The position numbers and the translations under genes are program-made. The notes beneath the pieces were generated by a model. That model was not told the origin of the DNA. It saw nothing but the letters and a program-made list of their open reading frames with translations, and made no database searches. A stretch of DNA of 64,000 nucleotides from Arabidopsis thaliana (lineage: Eukaryota; Streptophyta; Magnoliopsida; Brassicales; Brassicaceae). Below, piece by piece: positions 11,443-21,822 of the stretch; positions within the stretch are counted from its first letter, which is position 1, and every line of letters begins with the position of its first letter. The stretch covers positions 20,941,971-21,005,970 of the forward strand of contig NC_003070.9 of assembly GCF_000001735.4 (NCBI RefSeq). Direction: 5' to 3'.

Positions 11443-14400
11443 ACCGGTTTAGTCAGCAGGTTAACCGCTATGATTTTAGGGGGAATCTTAACGCATTTGT
11501 TTTTACTGGGTCGTTTTGTAAACTGAAGTTTTCTTTGGGGGCTGAATATGTAAATACGGTTTAACAATTTCATTTCTCGGTTTATTGCATTAATCACACA
11601 AAGTCTCTAACATATTTTCATAACCTCATCGATTGCGTCGTTGATTTTACTCGGAAAGACCAACCAGTAGCAATTAAAATATATTTCTCTGTTAGACGAT
11701 AAATTCGATGAAGTTAATACAAGTATAAAAAAATTCTGACCAGAAAGTATGATGTGCTTGCCATGTTCGGAGATTGCTTCAAAAGATTTCTCTTTGTATA
11801 AAAATAGTTTTTGACAGAATAACCAAAAGATGACTAATGAATAAATAAAGCAAAAATTATGTGATTTGTAATTACTGGTTAGAGGAGAAGTTCCTAGTTT
11901 TAATTATTAGAGTTACGAAAAAGCATAGTATGATATATCATTGCCTAATAATGTGTTTTTGCATGTGATAATCCAAATTGCAAAGCCTCCTTAGTTTGGC
12001 TTTAATTGTTTTAACTTTTCCAATAATAACACAAATTAATAACCTTAATTTGAATGAAACAAGAACTTAGTAACTTTAACTAAAAAGACAGCTTTTAATT
12101 TGGTTTAAAGCAGAGAAAGTAGAGATAATTAGTACTTGGAAACTGCATGTGTAGTCAGTAGAGTAGAGAGGATATATAGACTAAAATAGGTCGGTGGACC
12201 AAATCAAGAGGATCTTCCCAAAACATATTATAGACTCTTTTACTTTTTATTGCAATGTTCAAAAAGTTGGCAGCCTAGCTAATCAAACTTTCAAAAGTGT
12301 GTTTAGCATTTTAGGGATCAATAAGTCACTCCTTTTCTGAAGAAAAAAAAAAGTCACTGCTTTTCTATTATTATAAGATCTATGCGTGCTCTAAACTATA
12401 GATTAGTGGAAAAATTAAGACCGTTTAATGGACTCATTTCACTACGATTACTCGGCTACATAAAATCGAGTAATTGATTGTCAACCCCCGACTAAATGGC
12501 AGTTCGATTGTTTTGGTTGATTTATAGTAACATGTTAACATAATATCATTGAGCATCTATCAACTAACTAATTAAACAACCGATTTTAAAACTTTGTAAC
12601 TTGTTTTCTTATTTCAAAACTCAAAAATAAAATGTTGAATTTTAGTTGAAACCTCTCAGTAATATCACATTCTTCTGGAATATTATAATGTCTATATATT
12701 ATGTGTAAAATAATCTGTGTATTGAAGAAGATTTGAAGAGAGTGAAGAGACAACTAAGGTATAATTAATAAAAGTAATTAAGGGACAGATCTAATGAACA
12801 AAAACTGTTAAGGGTCGTCAAAGCCTGAAGAGAGCTGTCATTCGTCGCAGCTAGCCTTGCAGCTATATAAAGTCCCGGTAACTAAATAAGTTAGCTCCCA
12901 CGAATTATTCTGTTTTCAAAACAATAATGTTATCTATAACATAAATCGAAAAAATATTCAAAGTTGCTCGTGATTCTGGAACATCGTTCCTTAAATCCCA
13001 TCCGTTGGATTCTTTCTTCCCCAATCGCTACAATACAAGAAGTCGAAGTATACATGCAAATAATGCACATTCTTAGAAATTATTGTAGAATTTTTTTGAG
13101 TATAGATAGAGAGAGTTATCATATCATACACAGACAATCACTCACTTCATTTTGTCATACTTTACTTCAGTGAGAAGTAGCCGTTAGGTCAAATAATAGG
13201 ATCTATCAATATCAATTTATAAACGACATAACACATTAAATTTAAGCCTATAGATTTATTGCTGCCTTTAAATAAACAAACCATCTATATTTAATACTAT
13301 AGTTTTGCATGCCATAAAATCGATATAGATCTGAAATCAATGCATGTTTTTTTTTTTACCGGACCTATCTTTCTCTTGTCGTTTGTTTGGCTTTAGAAAA
13401 TACTACTAAAAAATCTAAATTGAATCACATTTCAAATAGTCAAATACATTGTCCTAAATCATTAAATACTAGTACATATCATCCACCAAAGATTACATAA
13501 TGTGAAAATAGAGAGTAATAATGAAGATTGGTAATTAAAAAAGAAGTAAGGAAATGAATGAGAGAACGTGATAGTTCCCAGTGTTGTGCCCTCTGTAAAA
13601 GATTCTCTCTCTCCCAAATTGATACTTTAACTCTGCTCTTTTTGCATCTGTCTTCATTTTCATAATAAACAGTGTAACGACAAATGGCTTAAGTAGAGAA
13701 AGGCCGACAAAGAAGAAAAAATTAGTTACAAAGAATCGTTCTCTACATTACTTTAATACATCAAACGGCGATTAAACTAAGATAAAGACATAAGCTAATT
13801 ATAATTAACACTTAATCCTCCTTTCTTGATCTCGTTTTCTTTTACAAAAAAACGACAAAAATACTTTAAATATATTTAACAATCAAAACCCTAAAACTTA
13901 GCTTGAGACTTAACTAAATACATGCTTGACTTGACACAAAAATTACTTGATTACATTACCCCCAACATGTGAATACAACTCAAAAACTATATATTTTCTG
14001 AATGGTATTTGTAAATATATATAAAAGCTATTTTGAGTGGATGAAATATTTGTGCTACGGAACATAGACAGAGAAGATAGGACAGCTTGAGCTGGGTTCT
14101 TAGCTGTTTGTTACAAAGAACCAGATGAAAGATTTGAATAGTAATAATTGAATGTTTCTAATAGAAAGGGGTAAGAAAGAGAACAAACAAACAATATTTT
14201 TTTGAAAAAACAAAGAAGAAAAAGTTTGTCTTATAGGTGAATATAAAGTGTTTAAAATGCGTGTATCTATAAGTTTTGGTGTAAACAAGTTGCAACGATA
14301 TATAGAGCCAAATATTGCAAGTTTATTATTGACCGATGTGTAAAAAAAATCTGCAGGCCATTGTCTTGTCCTCTTCTTATCTCCCTCTGTACATCTACGT

Positions 14401-14819
14401 ACTTTCTTGTTCTTGTTCCTCTCTCACTTTTGTCTCTCTCTCTCTCTCTCAATATTTATTATTCTCCTCTCTCTCTAGCTAGATCGCTTTCAAATTTTGT
14501 AAAAGAAATAGTATTCAATGCTAATTACCAACAGTAAATAAAAGTTTGAGAAGATAAAATATAGGAGACCTAGGGCTTAGGTCAGTGATTAGAGTTTTGG
14601 CTTTTTAAGCATGCCTTGTTTCCATCTAAAGATAGATTGGAGTTTAAATGGACCAACAAAAGCAAATAATAATTTCTTGCTAGCTGAAGAAAACTATTCC
14701 ATTACTCGTTGAAAAATATCAGACTATCTCTCTGAATAAAAGAGATCTCAAAGAGTTGTGTTACGTCACATTGTCCGATTGTCACGTGATTCTTTTTTTT
14801 TTCATAGCTAGCGAAAAAA
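11443..14819. other. Long intergenic region, no gene supported
   Basis: 3.4 kb of AT-rich sequence. A good-looking TATATAAA at 12864-12871 has no convincing ORF downstream. A GA/CT-rich stretch lies at 14435-14480. An AAACCCTAAA telo-box-like string occurs near 13886. An unannotated non-coding transcript is possible but not shown. Confidence 0.5.
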
Positions 14820-15000
14820 GTGGGAACATATTAATTTCTTTAATATTTCTTGGTCTTTCGTATGTTTGGCTTTTCATGGCGTTTTAGGTGTGCCTACAAA
14901 AGCACACTTGTCTTCTTTATCGTTCTGAGAAAAAATGGCTTTGTTTCTATTTTCGGATATTTTATCAAAGAAAACAAGGTCCGGATTAAGCCACGTACAA
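14820..15000. repeat. Intergenic repeat, copy 1 of 3 around PUB57
   Basis: About 180 bp containing ggtctttcgtatgtttggct, a cluster of aaaagcacac, and tctattttcggatattttat. The same ordered blocks recur at 17440-17635 and 17700-17850. This copy lies beyond the 3' end of PUB57; the other two lie beyond its 5' end. Confidence 0.8.
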
Positions 15001-15127
15001 TGGATCACAAATTTAAAATAAGGCTCATAAAAAAAAGAAAAAAAAAAGTAAGGCTCACAAATAGTTTCATGGGTCCATTATCGGCCCAATATCAACTTGA
15101 GTAAACCGGTTTGAAAAACAAGAAGAA

Positions 15128-16586
15128 TCAACGTCCCAACTCCTCAATTGCAGAGCGGAGAGCTCGGTTAGGGAAAAAGCTGAAATGTGAAAGTTTGAGA
15201 TTAGTCATCGGCGACGTCCTGTGACCTGTGTTAATCCATTTTTGAATAGCTTCTAATTCGTATGTGAATCCATCAGCAGCCATGTGTGGATTTTTCATGA
15301 CATCCTGTAACAAATATAAACCACATTAACATGTTAAAAACTCTACACGATTTTTTGAGTGTAATGCAAGTTATCTTATTGTGGAGTTTATATGGTCTCG
15401 CCTGTGTGATAGGGCAGATAAATGATGGTGGAGGTTGTTGCTCGTCCACTATCTCTTGTACTGTTTTGAGAGCATTGTCTCTCTCTTGTCGCATCGCATC
15501 TGCATCTTGTTTGTACGATCCGGCTAGCTGTTTGAAAATCTCGAGTTCTAGTTTCTTAGTAGAAAGAGCAACCTCTTTTTCTTTCCTAATACTTGACCCT
15601 TGGTCGTACTTGTCTTTCCATGTTATCACCTGCGATTTCAGGTTCTTTTGTCCTGTGAAACAAGTTTCAAGCAGATTTTTAATACCCTCCAGCTCTTTCC
15701 TTTCTTTATCAAGTGCAATTTCTGATTCTCTCCTGAGTACCAATTGATTGTTGAATTCGCTCTCGAAAATTTCAGCCTTCCAACGCATATAATCACGTTC
15801 TATGGCTACCGCGGTTTCAGTTTCTGTCCTAAGCTGCAACTTTGCTTTATGTTTGTGCTCCAAGGCTTCGACTTGAAGTAACCGTTCCGTCAAATCTACT
15901 ACTTCCTTAATTTTTCTAGCAAGTGCATCTTCTGCTTCTTTCCTAAGCTTCACTTCGACTTTGTCATTGTACTTATTCTCCAACTGTAAATCAAGCTGCC
16001 ATTAGAGACATAAATATATTAATATATATGCATACCAACACGATTGTGTTTAGATGATATCAATCATGTCTTTGGATGGTTGTGTTACCCGAGAACTTAC
16101 AAAAAGCTGATTGAAATCTTCATCAGAAAACTGCAAGTCAGCTAGTTTTTCAATGGTGGACAGAAATAAATTCATTGCATCGGTGCTTCTCTCAGATGGT
16201 AAGATGGGATTCATAAGCACCTACATTACAATTAGTACTATGCTCTTCATTAAACCCTTTACAGTTAGTCCAAGAGTGGAAGAAAAAAAAGGCAGGACAA
16301 GGCAAACCTGAATGATACTTTTCCGTGTTGTTCGAGTAGTCTTCATATTGTTAAAAACCTCAGCCAAAACCCTAACAGTTTTGATGAATCTCCAATATTT
16401 TGATTCATCAACATAAACAAGTGGTAGCTCTGTTTTGAGGGACAAGTTTTCAAGCTCCATTTGACAATTACGCAAAAACTGTCTCTCTACAGTTGTAATT
16501 TCGCCGTGAGATTCATCTGATGGAAGAGGGGGAAGCTCTACGCATAAACGAGCGAATAATACATAGGAGTTTTTCACCATCGCCAT
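15128..16586 (-). CDS. PUB57: Coiled-coil U-box E3 ubiquitin ligase PUB57
   Basis: Coding exons on the minus strand: 16586-16308, 16220-16089, 15983-15402 and 15304-15128, 389 residues from the first usable ATG (MAMVKNSYVLFARL). An N-terminal helical region is followed by a long Glu/Lys/Arg-rich coiled coil (about residues 138-315). A C-terminal U-box reads FICPITQDVMKNPHMAADG followed by FTYELEAIQKWI and PNRALRSAIEEL. U-box proteins recruit E2-ubiquitin and act as E3 ligases. The substrate is unknown, and the kinase domain found in many related PUBs is absent. The intron inside the U-box begins with GC rather than GT. Upstream leader sequence is homologous to PUB58 but carries a +1 and a -1 indel, so the longer reading frame open in PUB58 hits a stop here. 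The start codon is the least certain part. Probably At1g56030. Confidence 0.82.
15305..15401 (-). other. GC-AG intron inside the PUB57 U-box
   Basis: The exon ends ACACAG and is followed by GCGAGA; the acceptor is TTACAG. No GT donor nearby would join CPITQ to DVMKNP in frame. PUB58 has a non-canonical GC donor at the homologous place. Confidence 0.85.
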
Positions 16587-16610
16587 ATCAAAAACGCAAG
16601 ACACTAGAGA

Positions 16611-16857
16611 CTACAACATATATAGAAATACAGATTAATTAGTGATCATACCATTAAAACATACATATTAGTGATTAAATTAACCATTAGAAACAAAAAG
16701 GGACAGAGAGAACCTTCAAGAGAAAAGCGGAGGGAGATGATCTTATTTTATGAACAATTTCATCCTTAGATCTTTCCGAAGTTGCGTTACGTCAAAAGTT
16801 AAGTAAACTACATGAACTCAAAGGCAATATCGTCGTTCTCATTGATAGTTAATAGAG
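16611..16857 (-). other. PUB57 leader region with intron and broken upstream frame
   Basis: An intron with acceptor at 16611 and donor at about 16715 (GTTCTC) separates a leader exon from coding exon 1. The leader exon aligns with PUB58 20004-20120. Two one-base indels relative to PUB58 put a TGA into the frame that PUB58 keeps open. A six-codon upstream ORF starting AAGGATGAAATTG is present in both paralogs. Confidence 0.6.
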
Positions 16858-16866
16858 TATATATAA
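16858..16866 (-). promoter_or_regulatory. Possible PUB57 TATA box
   Basis: TATATATA-type sequence on the minus strand just upstream of the leader exon. An AAACCCTAG telo-box-like string lies next to it at about 16868-16876 on the plus strand. Confidence 0.45.
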
Positions 16867-16915
16867 GAAACCCTAGATACAAACAACCTAGAATAAAAGA
16901 AGATTAACATAATAA

Positions 16916-16929
16916 GAGATATACACGAA

Positions 16930-16977
<48 letters not shown>

Positions 16978-16997
16978 CGAGATATACACGAAAAGAT
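16916..16997. mobile_element. Minimal retroposon: poly(T) tract flanked by 19-bp target duplication
   Basis: An uninterrupted T tract (16935-16973) plus aacac is flanked by a perfect 19-bp direct repeat, gagatatacacgaaaagat, at 16916-16934 and 16979-16997. A long poly(A) (here antisense) between duplicated target sites is the signature of LINE-type target-primed reverse transcription. Here the insert is essentially only the tail. Confidence 0.7.
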
Positions 16998-17179
16998 ATT
17001 ATATGATATTTACATAAAAACCCTTGGTATTAATCAATATAAGGAAAGAATGGTATTTATATGGTATTTACATAAGACCTTATATATTTATGTAGAACTC
17101 CCAAAATCAATATACTGTACGTTAGTATATCTAAAAAATATTATCAAATAATATCCCGAAAGTTATTGGCTTGATATAC

Positions 17180-17410
17180 TTAACCGTTTTGAGTTTTTTT
17201 CCAGCTCTATCTTCTCTTCGTTCAAACTTATAGAGATGAAACTCCGACGAGATTCCATGAATGAGTTCGCCGAAATAACTCTTTCTTCGATAACTATTGT
17301 CACTCTGAATTTCTATTGAGAAGCTACAATCAAACTTTTCCAGCTGTAACTTCTCTTCGTTTAAAAGTTGAGCAACGTTTAAACTTCTGCTTGTCATGTA
17401 GAACAAGATG
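17180..17410 (-). repeat. PUB upstream block, paralogous to 20290-20490
   Basis: Both blocks contain gatgaaactccgRcgaga followed by tccatgag/tccatgaatg, and end in a segment coding MSRRSLNV or MTSRSLNV on the minus strand. This shows the duplication that made PUB57 and PUB58 extended well upstream of the genes. The 91-codon ORF here (17131-17406) is shortened in the PUB58 copy, so I do not call it a gene. Confidence 0.65.
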
Positions 17411-17439
17411 TGTATTGTATTTTTATTTCCTTTGCTACC

Positions 17440-17635
17440 TAAAAGAGTGGGAACATATAAATTTTTTTGCTTTCTTTTATATTTCTTGGTCTTTGAATGT
17501 TTGGCTTTTCAATTTTCATGGCAATTTAGGTGTGTAGTACTAAAGCACACAAGTCTTCTTTACCGTTCTGAGAAATGACTTTGTTTCTATTTTCGGATTT
17601 TTTTATGAAAGAAAACAAGGTCCGGATTAAGCCAT
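17440..17635. repeat. Intergenic repeat, copy 2 of 3 around PUB57
   Basis: Begins gtgggaacatataaattt and ends ggtccggattaagcc, the same order of blocks as copy 1, with small indels. Confidence 0.8.
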
Positions 17636-17699
17636 ACAACCCGGTAATAAGTTTTCGATTTTAAGAGGTTTCAAATAAATTGGATCCACATATTCAACG

Positions 17700-17850
17700 C
17701 TGGTATGTCGTATGTTTGGCTTTTCATGGCGTTTTAGGTGTGTGTACAAAAGCACACTGCATGTTTTCGTTACCGTTCTAAGAAAAAATGGCTTTGTTTC
17801 TATTTTCGGATATTTTATCAAAGAAAACAAGACCCGGATTAAGAGGTTTA
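17700..17850. repeat. Intergenic repeat, copy 3 of 3 around PUB57
   Basis: Shares tcgtatgtttggcttttcat and attttatcaaagaaaacaag with copy 1, and is closer to copy 1 than to adjacent copy 2. Confidence 0.8.
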
Positions 17851-18385
17851 GAATACAATCGATCAAAATCTAGAATAGTAGAAGATTAACGTAATTAGAA
17901 ATATCAAAAGATATTATATGGTAATTTACATAAGTCCCTAATATCAATCATCAATATGAGGGACGAATGGTTGTGTTATAGTAGAGCTTATTTACATAGA
18001 ACTCCCAAAACAAACAATCCAGATCATTAGCTGTTATATTGTTATACATATTATATAATGAGAAATACCCATATACAATCTACAAAATATCATCAAAGAA
18101 TAAATATTTTTGAAACAAAAACTTTAAAATATGGTATTTTAGAGAATTCCCCATATATAGTATATAATTTACAAAATATTATTAAAGAATTAATATTTCG
18201 AGACTAGAAAGTTAGATAATTTAAATATTATCAAAATATTATATTAAATAATGAGTTTCCGATTCAAATAGGTTTGGATCACACAAATGCAAGAAAGGCT
18301 CATAAATAGAGAGTCGTGAGGCCATTATATAGGCTCAACTCAATCTTATAACTTTTAAGAAAACCGGTTCAAAAATTAGGAAGGA
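17851..18385. other. AT-rich spacer between PUB57 and PUB58
   Basis: No gene seen. It should contain the PUB58 3' UTR at its right end. Confidence 0.6.
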
Positions 18386-19906
18386 TCAAACCAACTCCTC
18401 AATCGCAGAGCGGAGAGCACGGTTAGGGACAAGAGTGAGATGTGAAAGTCGGAGATTTGTCATCGGCGACGTCTGGTGACCTGTGCTAAGCCATTTCCTA
18501 ATAGATTCTGCTTCGTATGTGAATCCATCGGCAGCAAAGTGTGGATCTTTCATGACCTCCTGCGACAAATATAAACAATACGAGGTTGAGTGTTATGCAA
18601 GTTATCATCTTCTTGTAAAGATTTGGGCTTGCCTGTGTGATAGGGCAGAAAAACGATGACGGAGGTTGACGCTTTTCCATTTGCTCTTTTGCTGTTTTGA
18701 GAGCTTTGTCCCTCTCTTCCCGCATCGCATCTGCTTCTCCATTGTAAAATTCTAGCAGTCCTTTGACTATCTGAAGCTCTTCTTGTTCTCTAGAAAGTGC
18801 ATACTCACTTAGTTTCCGAAGACTCGACTCTTGCTCGTACTTGTCCTGCCAAGTTCTGACCTCTGAGGACAGATTCTCTTGCTCTCTTTCGTAGGTTTCA
18901 AGCTTTAGCTTTACTTCTTCCAACTCTTTCTTTTCTTTCTCCAGCGCAATCTCTGATTCTCTCCTGAGAATCATCTCACCCTCGTACTTTCTTTCAAACT
19001 CCTCAGCCTTCAAACGCGTATTATCAATTTCATTTTCAACAGTTTCCAGTTGAATCTTTACCTTCTCTATCCTATCCCGTTCTATGGCAAGCAAGGTTTC
19101 TGTTTCTTTCCTATGCCTCAACTCTGCTTCAAGCTTGTGCTCCAAGGCTTTAGCTTGTAGTTGCAATTTACCTTGTTCTTCCTTGTAAGACTCAAGCAAC
19201 TGTTCCATCATCTCTACATCTTCCTTTTTCATAGCAAGTGCATCTTCTGCTTCTTTCCTAAGCTTTACTTCTTCATTGTAATTTCCCTCCAACTCTACTA
19301 CCTGGGAATCAAGCTACCGTTAGAGAGATATATCTGCAAACCAAACGTTAAAGCTTAAACATAGTCATGTCTTTGGATAGTGGTGTTACCCGAGAACTAC
19401 GAACTAGCTGATTGAATTTTTCATCAGAAAAATGGAAGTCAGCTAGTTTTCCAATGATGGACCGAAATAAATTCATCGCATCGGTAATCCTCTCAGGTGG
19501 TAAGATGGGATTCATAAGCACCTACGTTACCATTGAAATGATCATATTCTCTTAATTAAACCCGTAAGTAGAAGCATATCCAAGAGTGAAAAAAGGCAAG
19601 GGCAAGGCAAACCTGAATCATACTTTTCCGGGTTGTTTCTGTGATCTTGCTATTCTTATAAACTTCAGCTAAAACCCTTACGGTTTTGATGAATCTGTAA
19701 TAGTTTGTTTCATCAACATAAACAAGTGGTAAATGTTCTGTTTTAGGGGATGCGTTTTCAAGCTCAATTCTGCATTTGCGCAAGAACAGTCTCTCAAAAG
19801 TTGTAATATCGCCGTGAGATTCATCTGATGGAAGTGGAGGAAGCTCGTGAAAAAGCTCTACGCATAAACGAGCGAATAAGACATAGGAGTTTTCCACCAT
19901 TGCCAT
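18386..19906 (-). CDS. PUB58: Coiled-coil U-box E3 ubiquitin ligase PUB58
   Basis: Coding exons on the minus strand: 19906-19613, 19521-19390, 19301-18633 and 18559-18386, 422 residues from MAMVENSYVLFARL. The layout matches PUB57: helical N-terminus, longer Glu/Lys/Arg coiled coil (about 220 residues in exon 3), then a C-terminal U-box FFCPITQEVMKDPHFAADG with TYEAESIRKWL and PNRALRSAIEEL. The coiled coil is about 29 residues longer than in PUB57. The intron splitting the U-box uses a GC donor (CAG|GCAAGC). The frame stays open upstream of the chosen ATG through another exon (to about 20120, reading LNWLTQRNFEKIKDEIV), but no in-frame ATG is visible there. Either translation starts at the ATG chosen here or an additional 5' exon exists. 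Probably At1g56040. Substrate unknown. Confidence 0.82.
18560..18632 (-). other. GC-AG intron inside the PUB58 U-box
   Basis: Donor CAG|GCAAGC, acceptor GTCGCAG. It joins CPITQ to EVMKDP in phase 0. It is homologous to the GC-AG intron in PUB57. Confidence 0.87.
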
Positions 19907-19930
19907 ATCGAAAACGCAAGACACTAGAGA

Positions 19931-20194
19931 CTGCAACATATATACAAATACCATTAGAAATAGTCTCATAATATATTTATCAACACAAAAAGGGACGGAG
20001 AACCTTCAAGATAGAAGCAGATGGAAATGATTTTATTGTACGAACAATCTCATCCTTGATCTTCTCGAAGTTGCGTTGCGTCAACCAATTGAGTAAACTA
20101 CACGAATTCAAAAACCAAAATGAATGAAGAAATAGGTACAGATATAGTATGAAGGAGAGTTTGTGTAAATAATATTCAATGTAGAGCTTATATA
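19931..20194 (-). other. PUB58 leader exon, intron and TATA
   Basis: Intron 19931-20003 (donor GTTCTC, acceptor TTGCAG) precedes coding exon 1. The upstream exon begins somewhere below the minus-strand TATATAA at about 20188-20194. The same out-of-frame six-codon ORF as in PUB57 (ATGAGATTGTTC...) lies in this leader. Confidence 0.55.
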
Positions 20195-20581
20195 GAACTC
20201 TAAAAACGAATCCAAACTTGCAATATCTCTTAGTTACAAGATATACACAATTTGCAACACAAAGTAGCTAAGCAGAGTTCCAAAGCTTTTTACCACTTCG
20301 ATTTTTCCAGCACTCGCTTCTCCTCGATCGAACATACACCGATGAAACTCCGGCGAGAATCCATGAGTATAAGATCGCCGGAACTCTTCTGCTTCTTCTT
20401 ATGCAACTCTGATTATCTGCGCTTCTTGAGAAGCTAAAAAGTTGACTAAAACGTTTAAACTTCTTCTTGACATGCAGAGCAAGTGTGACGTGTCTTTCCT
20501 TCATTGGATTAGTAGTAATTAAAGTTCGGCCCACCAGAAGATGGAAGTGTGACTGAATGATTCAATCTGAATTCAATAGTT

Positions 20582-20631
20582 AGGCCCATTTAATAGGCCC
20601 ATTGATATAGTGGGAAACCCTAGCTATAAAT
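20582..20631 (+). promoter_or_regulatory. RPL41 promoter: two site II motifs, telo-box, TATA
   Basis: AGGCCCA occurs at 20582-20588 and 20595-20601. AAACCCTAG (telo-box) starts at 20615, and CTATAAAT follows at about 20624. This arrangement is typical of Arabidopsis ribosomal-protein promoters and lies about 90-135 bases before the ATG. Confidence 0.8.
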
Positions 20632-20715
20632 TCGAGAGGCTCTCACTCAAATCATTTCTCTCTTCTTTCTCGAGAAATCGGCGAATCTGAGAACTAAGCA
20701 TCAACAACAAGAACA

Positions 20716-21298
20716 ATGAGAGCGAAGGTAACATCTTCTTCTTCTTCTTCTTCTTCTTCTTCGATTCAATATTGTTCTTTGTATTAGAACTTATTAGCGT
20801 TAGTTTCATCGATAATACCCATTCATGTATGGATACACATATACGTAGAGAGAGATAGATGTTACATTCTACAATGCAAATGTTATATATATCCTTAGTA
20901 AAGTCGTACAAGAAGATCTGAGGATTATGTTTTTGACATTAGAACAATTGAAAATGATAATCGATTTTGCATCCCACTGTTAAATTTGTTGTACTGGAAG
21001 CCGTAAAGAGATTCTGAAAAAATGTTGGTAATCTCGATTGGAACCATCTCTGTGCCAGAAAACTCACTTACTACTGGTTTATCTAAACTATAGATAGAGA
21101 TCTTGTTATATAGGTTAAGGTTGTTGAAATGAAAACTCTCCATTTATGTCGTGTTTCTTTCATCATGTGTATCGTTTGTTATCCTATACAAATGAATTTG
21201 ATACTAACAAAATTGTGGATAATATTTTGCAGTGGAAGAAGAAGCGCATGAGGAGATTAAAGAGGAAGCGTCGAAAGATGAGACAGCGATCCAAGTAG
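20716..21298 (+). CDS. RPL41: 60S ribosomal protein eL41
   Basis: Two exons, 20716-20727 and 21233-21298, give 25 residues beginning MRAKWKKKRMRR and ending RQRSK. This is the full, nearly invariant length of eukaryotic L41, the smallest ribosomal protein: a single basic helix at the subunit interface of the cytosolic ribosome. Of the 25 residues, 17 are Arg or Lys. The intron follows codon 4 and contains a (CTT)n run right after the donor. Both exons are too short for ordinary ORF finding. The start is fixed by homology and the 5' context acaATG. Promoter motifs just upstream match other ribosomal genes. Corresponds to At1g56045. Confidence 0.95.
20733..20762 (+). repeat. (CTT)n microsatellite in RPL41 intron
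   Basis: About nine or ten uninterrupted ctt units just inside the intron 5' end. Confidence 0.85.
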
Positions 21299-21822
21299 AC
21301 TCCAAGTTCCTCCCCCAAATAACTATCGGCTCTCTGTGATTCTCTTTTTAGTTTTGTCTTGAAACTTTTTCTTTCTTCTAGCAAACCTTTTTTATTTTGA
21401 TTATGGAAGTTTTGAACATTCTGTGATGTATGTAAAACTTGCTCTTGTGCTCTTATCTATCTAATCACAGATCCTTTATCTAATCACTGTTGTCAAAATG
21501 TGTGAAGCTTGTTTTTGTCTAATTGTCAAGACAGCAATAATCTTATGAAGAAGTATTATGAGTATTAAGAAAATAATTAGCTTAAGCTAATGAAACAGTT
21601 GTCAAAATGAATTATAAACAAGAACCAAAATGATTAGTTTAAACTCAGATTCTCGAAATGTTTATTAACATAGGGCAAAATACGTATATTAAAAATAAGT
21701 GATTGTGAAAACAAAGGACCAATCAACACATTCTCTGTAATTTGCGATAAAAAGATAATAGACAAAAGAGACGACGAACACACTTAGAAATTTTGAGCTG
21801 AGAGGCTGAGAAAATTAGCACC
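21299..21822. other. Intergenic, RPL41 3' UTR and YchF promoter
   Basis: No additional gene visible. The first about 200 bases are probably the RPL41 3' UTR. Confidence 0.6.

Noticed and set aside
12964..13173. 69-codon ORF just downstream of the orphan TATA box
   Set aside because: No ATG in a credible context (the listed start is not ATG), no domain, and unremarkable composition.
17131..17406. 91-codon ORF upstream of PUB57
   Set aside because: The homologous stretch upstream of PUB58 is interrupted, and I recognise no domain; treated as a duplicated leader block.
18498..19292. 264-codon ORF suggesting a PUB58 form without a U-box
   Set aside because: It reads through the GC-AG intron into non-homologous frame; the spliced form restores the U-box exactly. 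Intron retention remains possible but is not shown.
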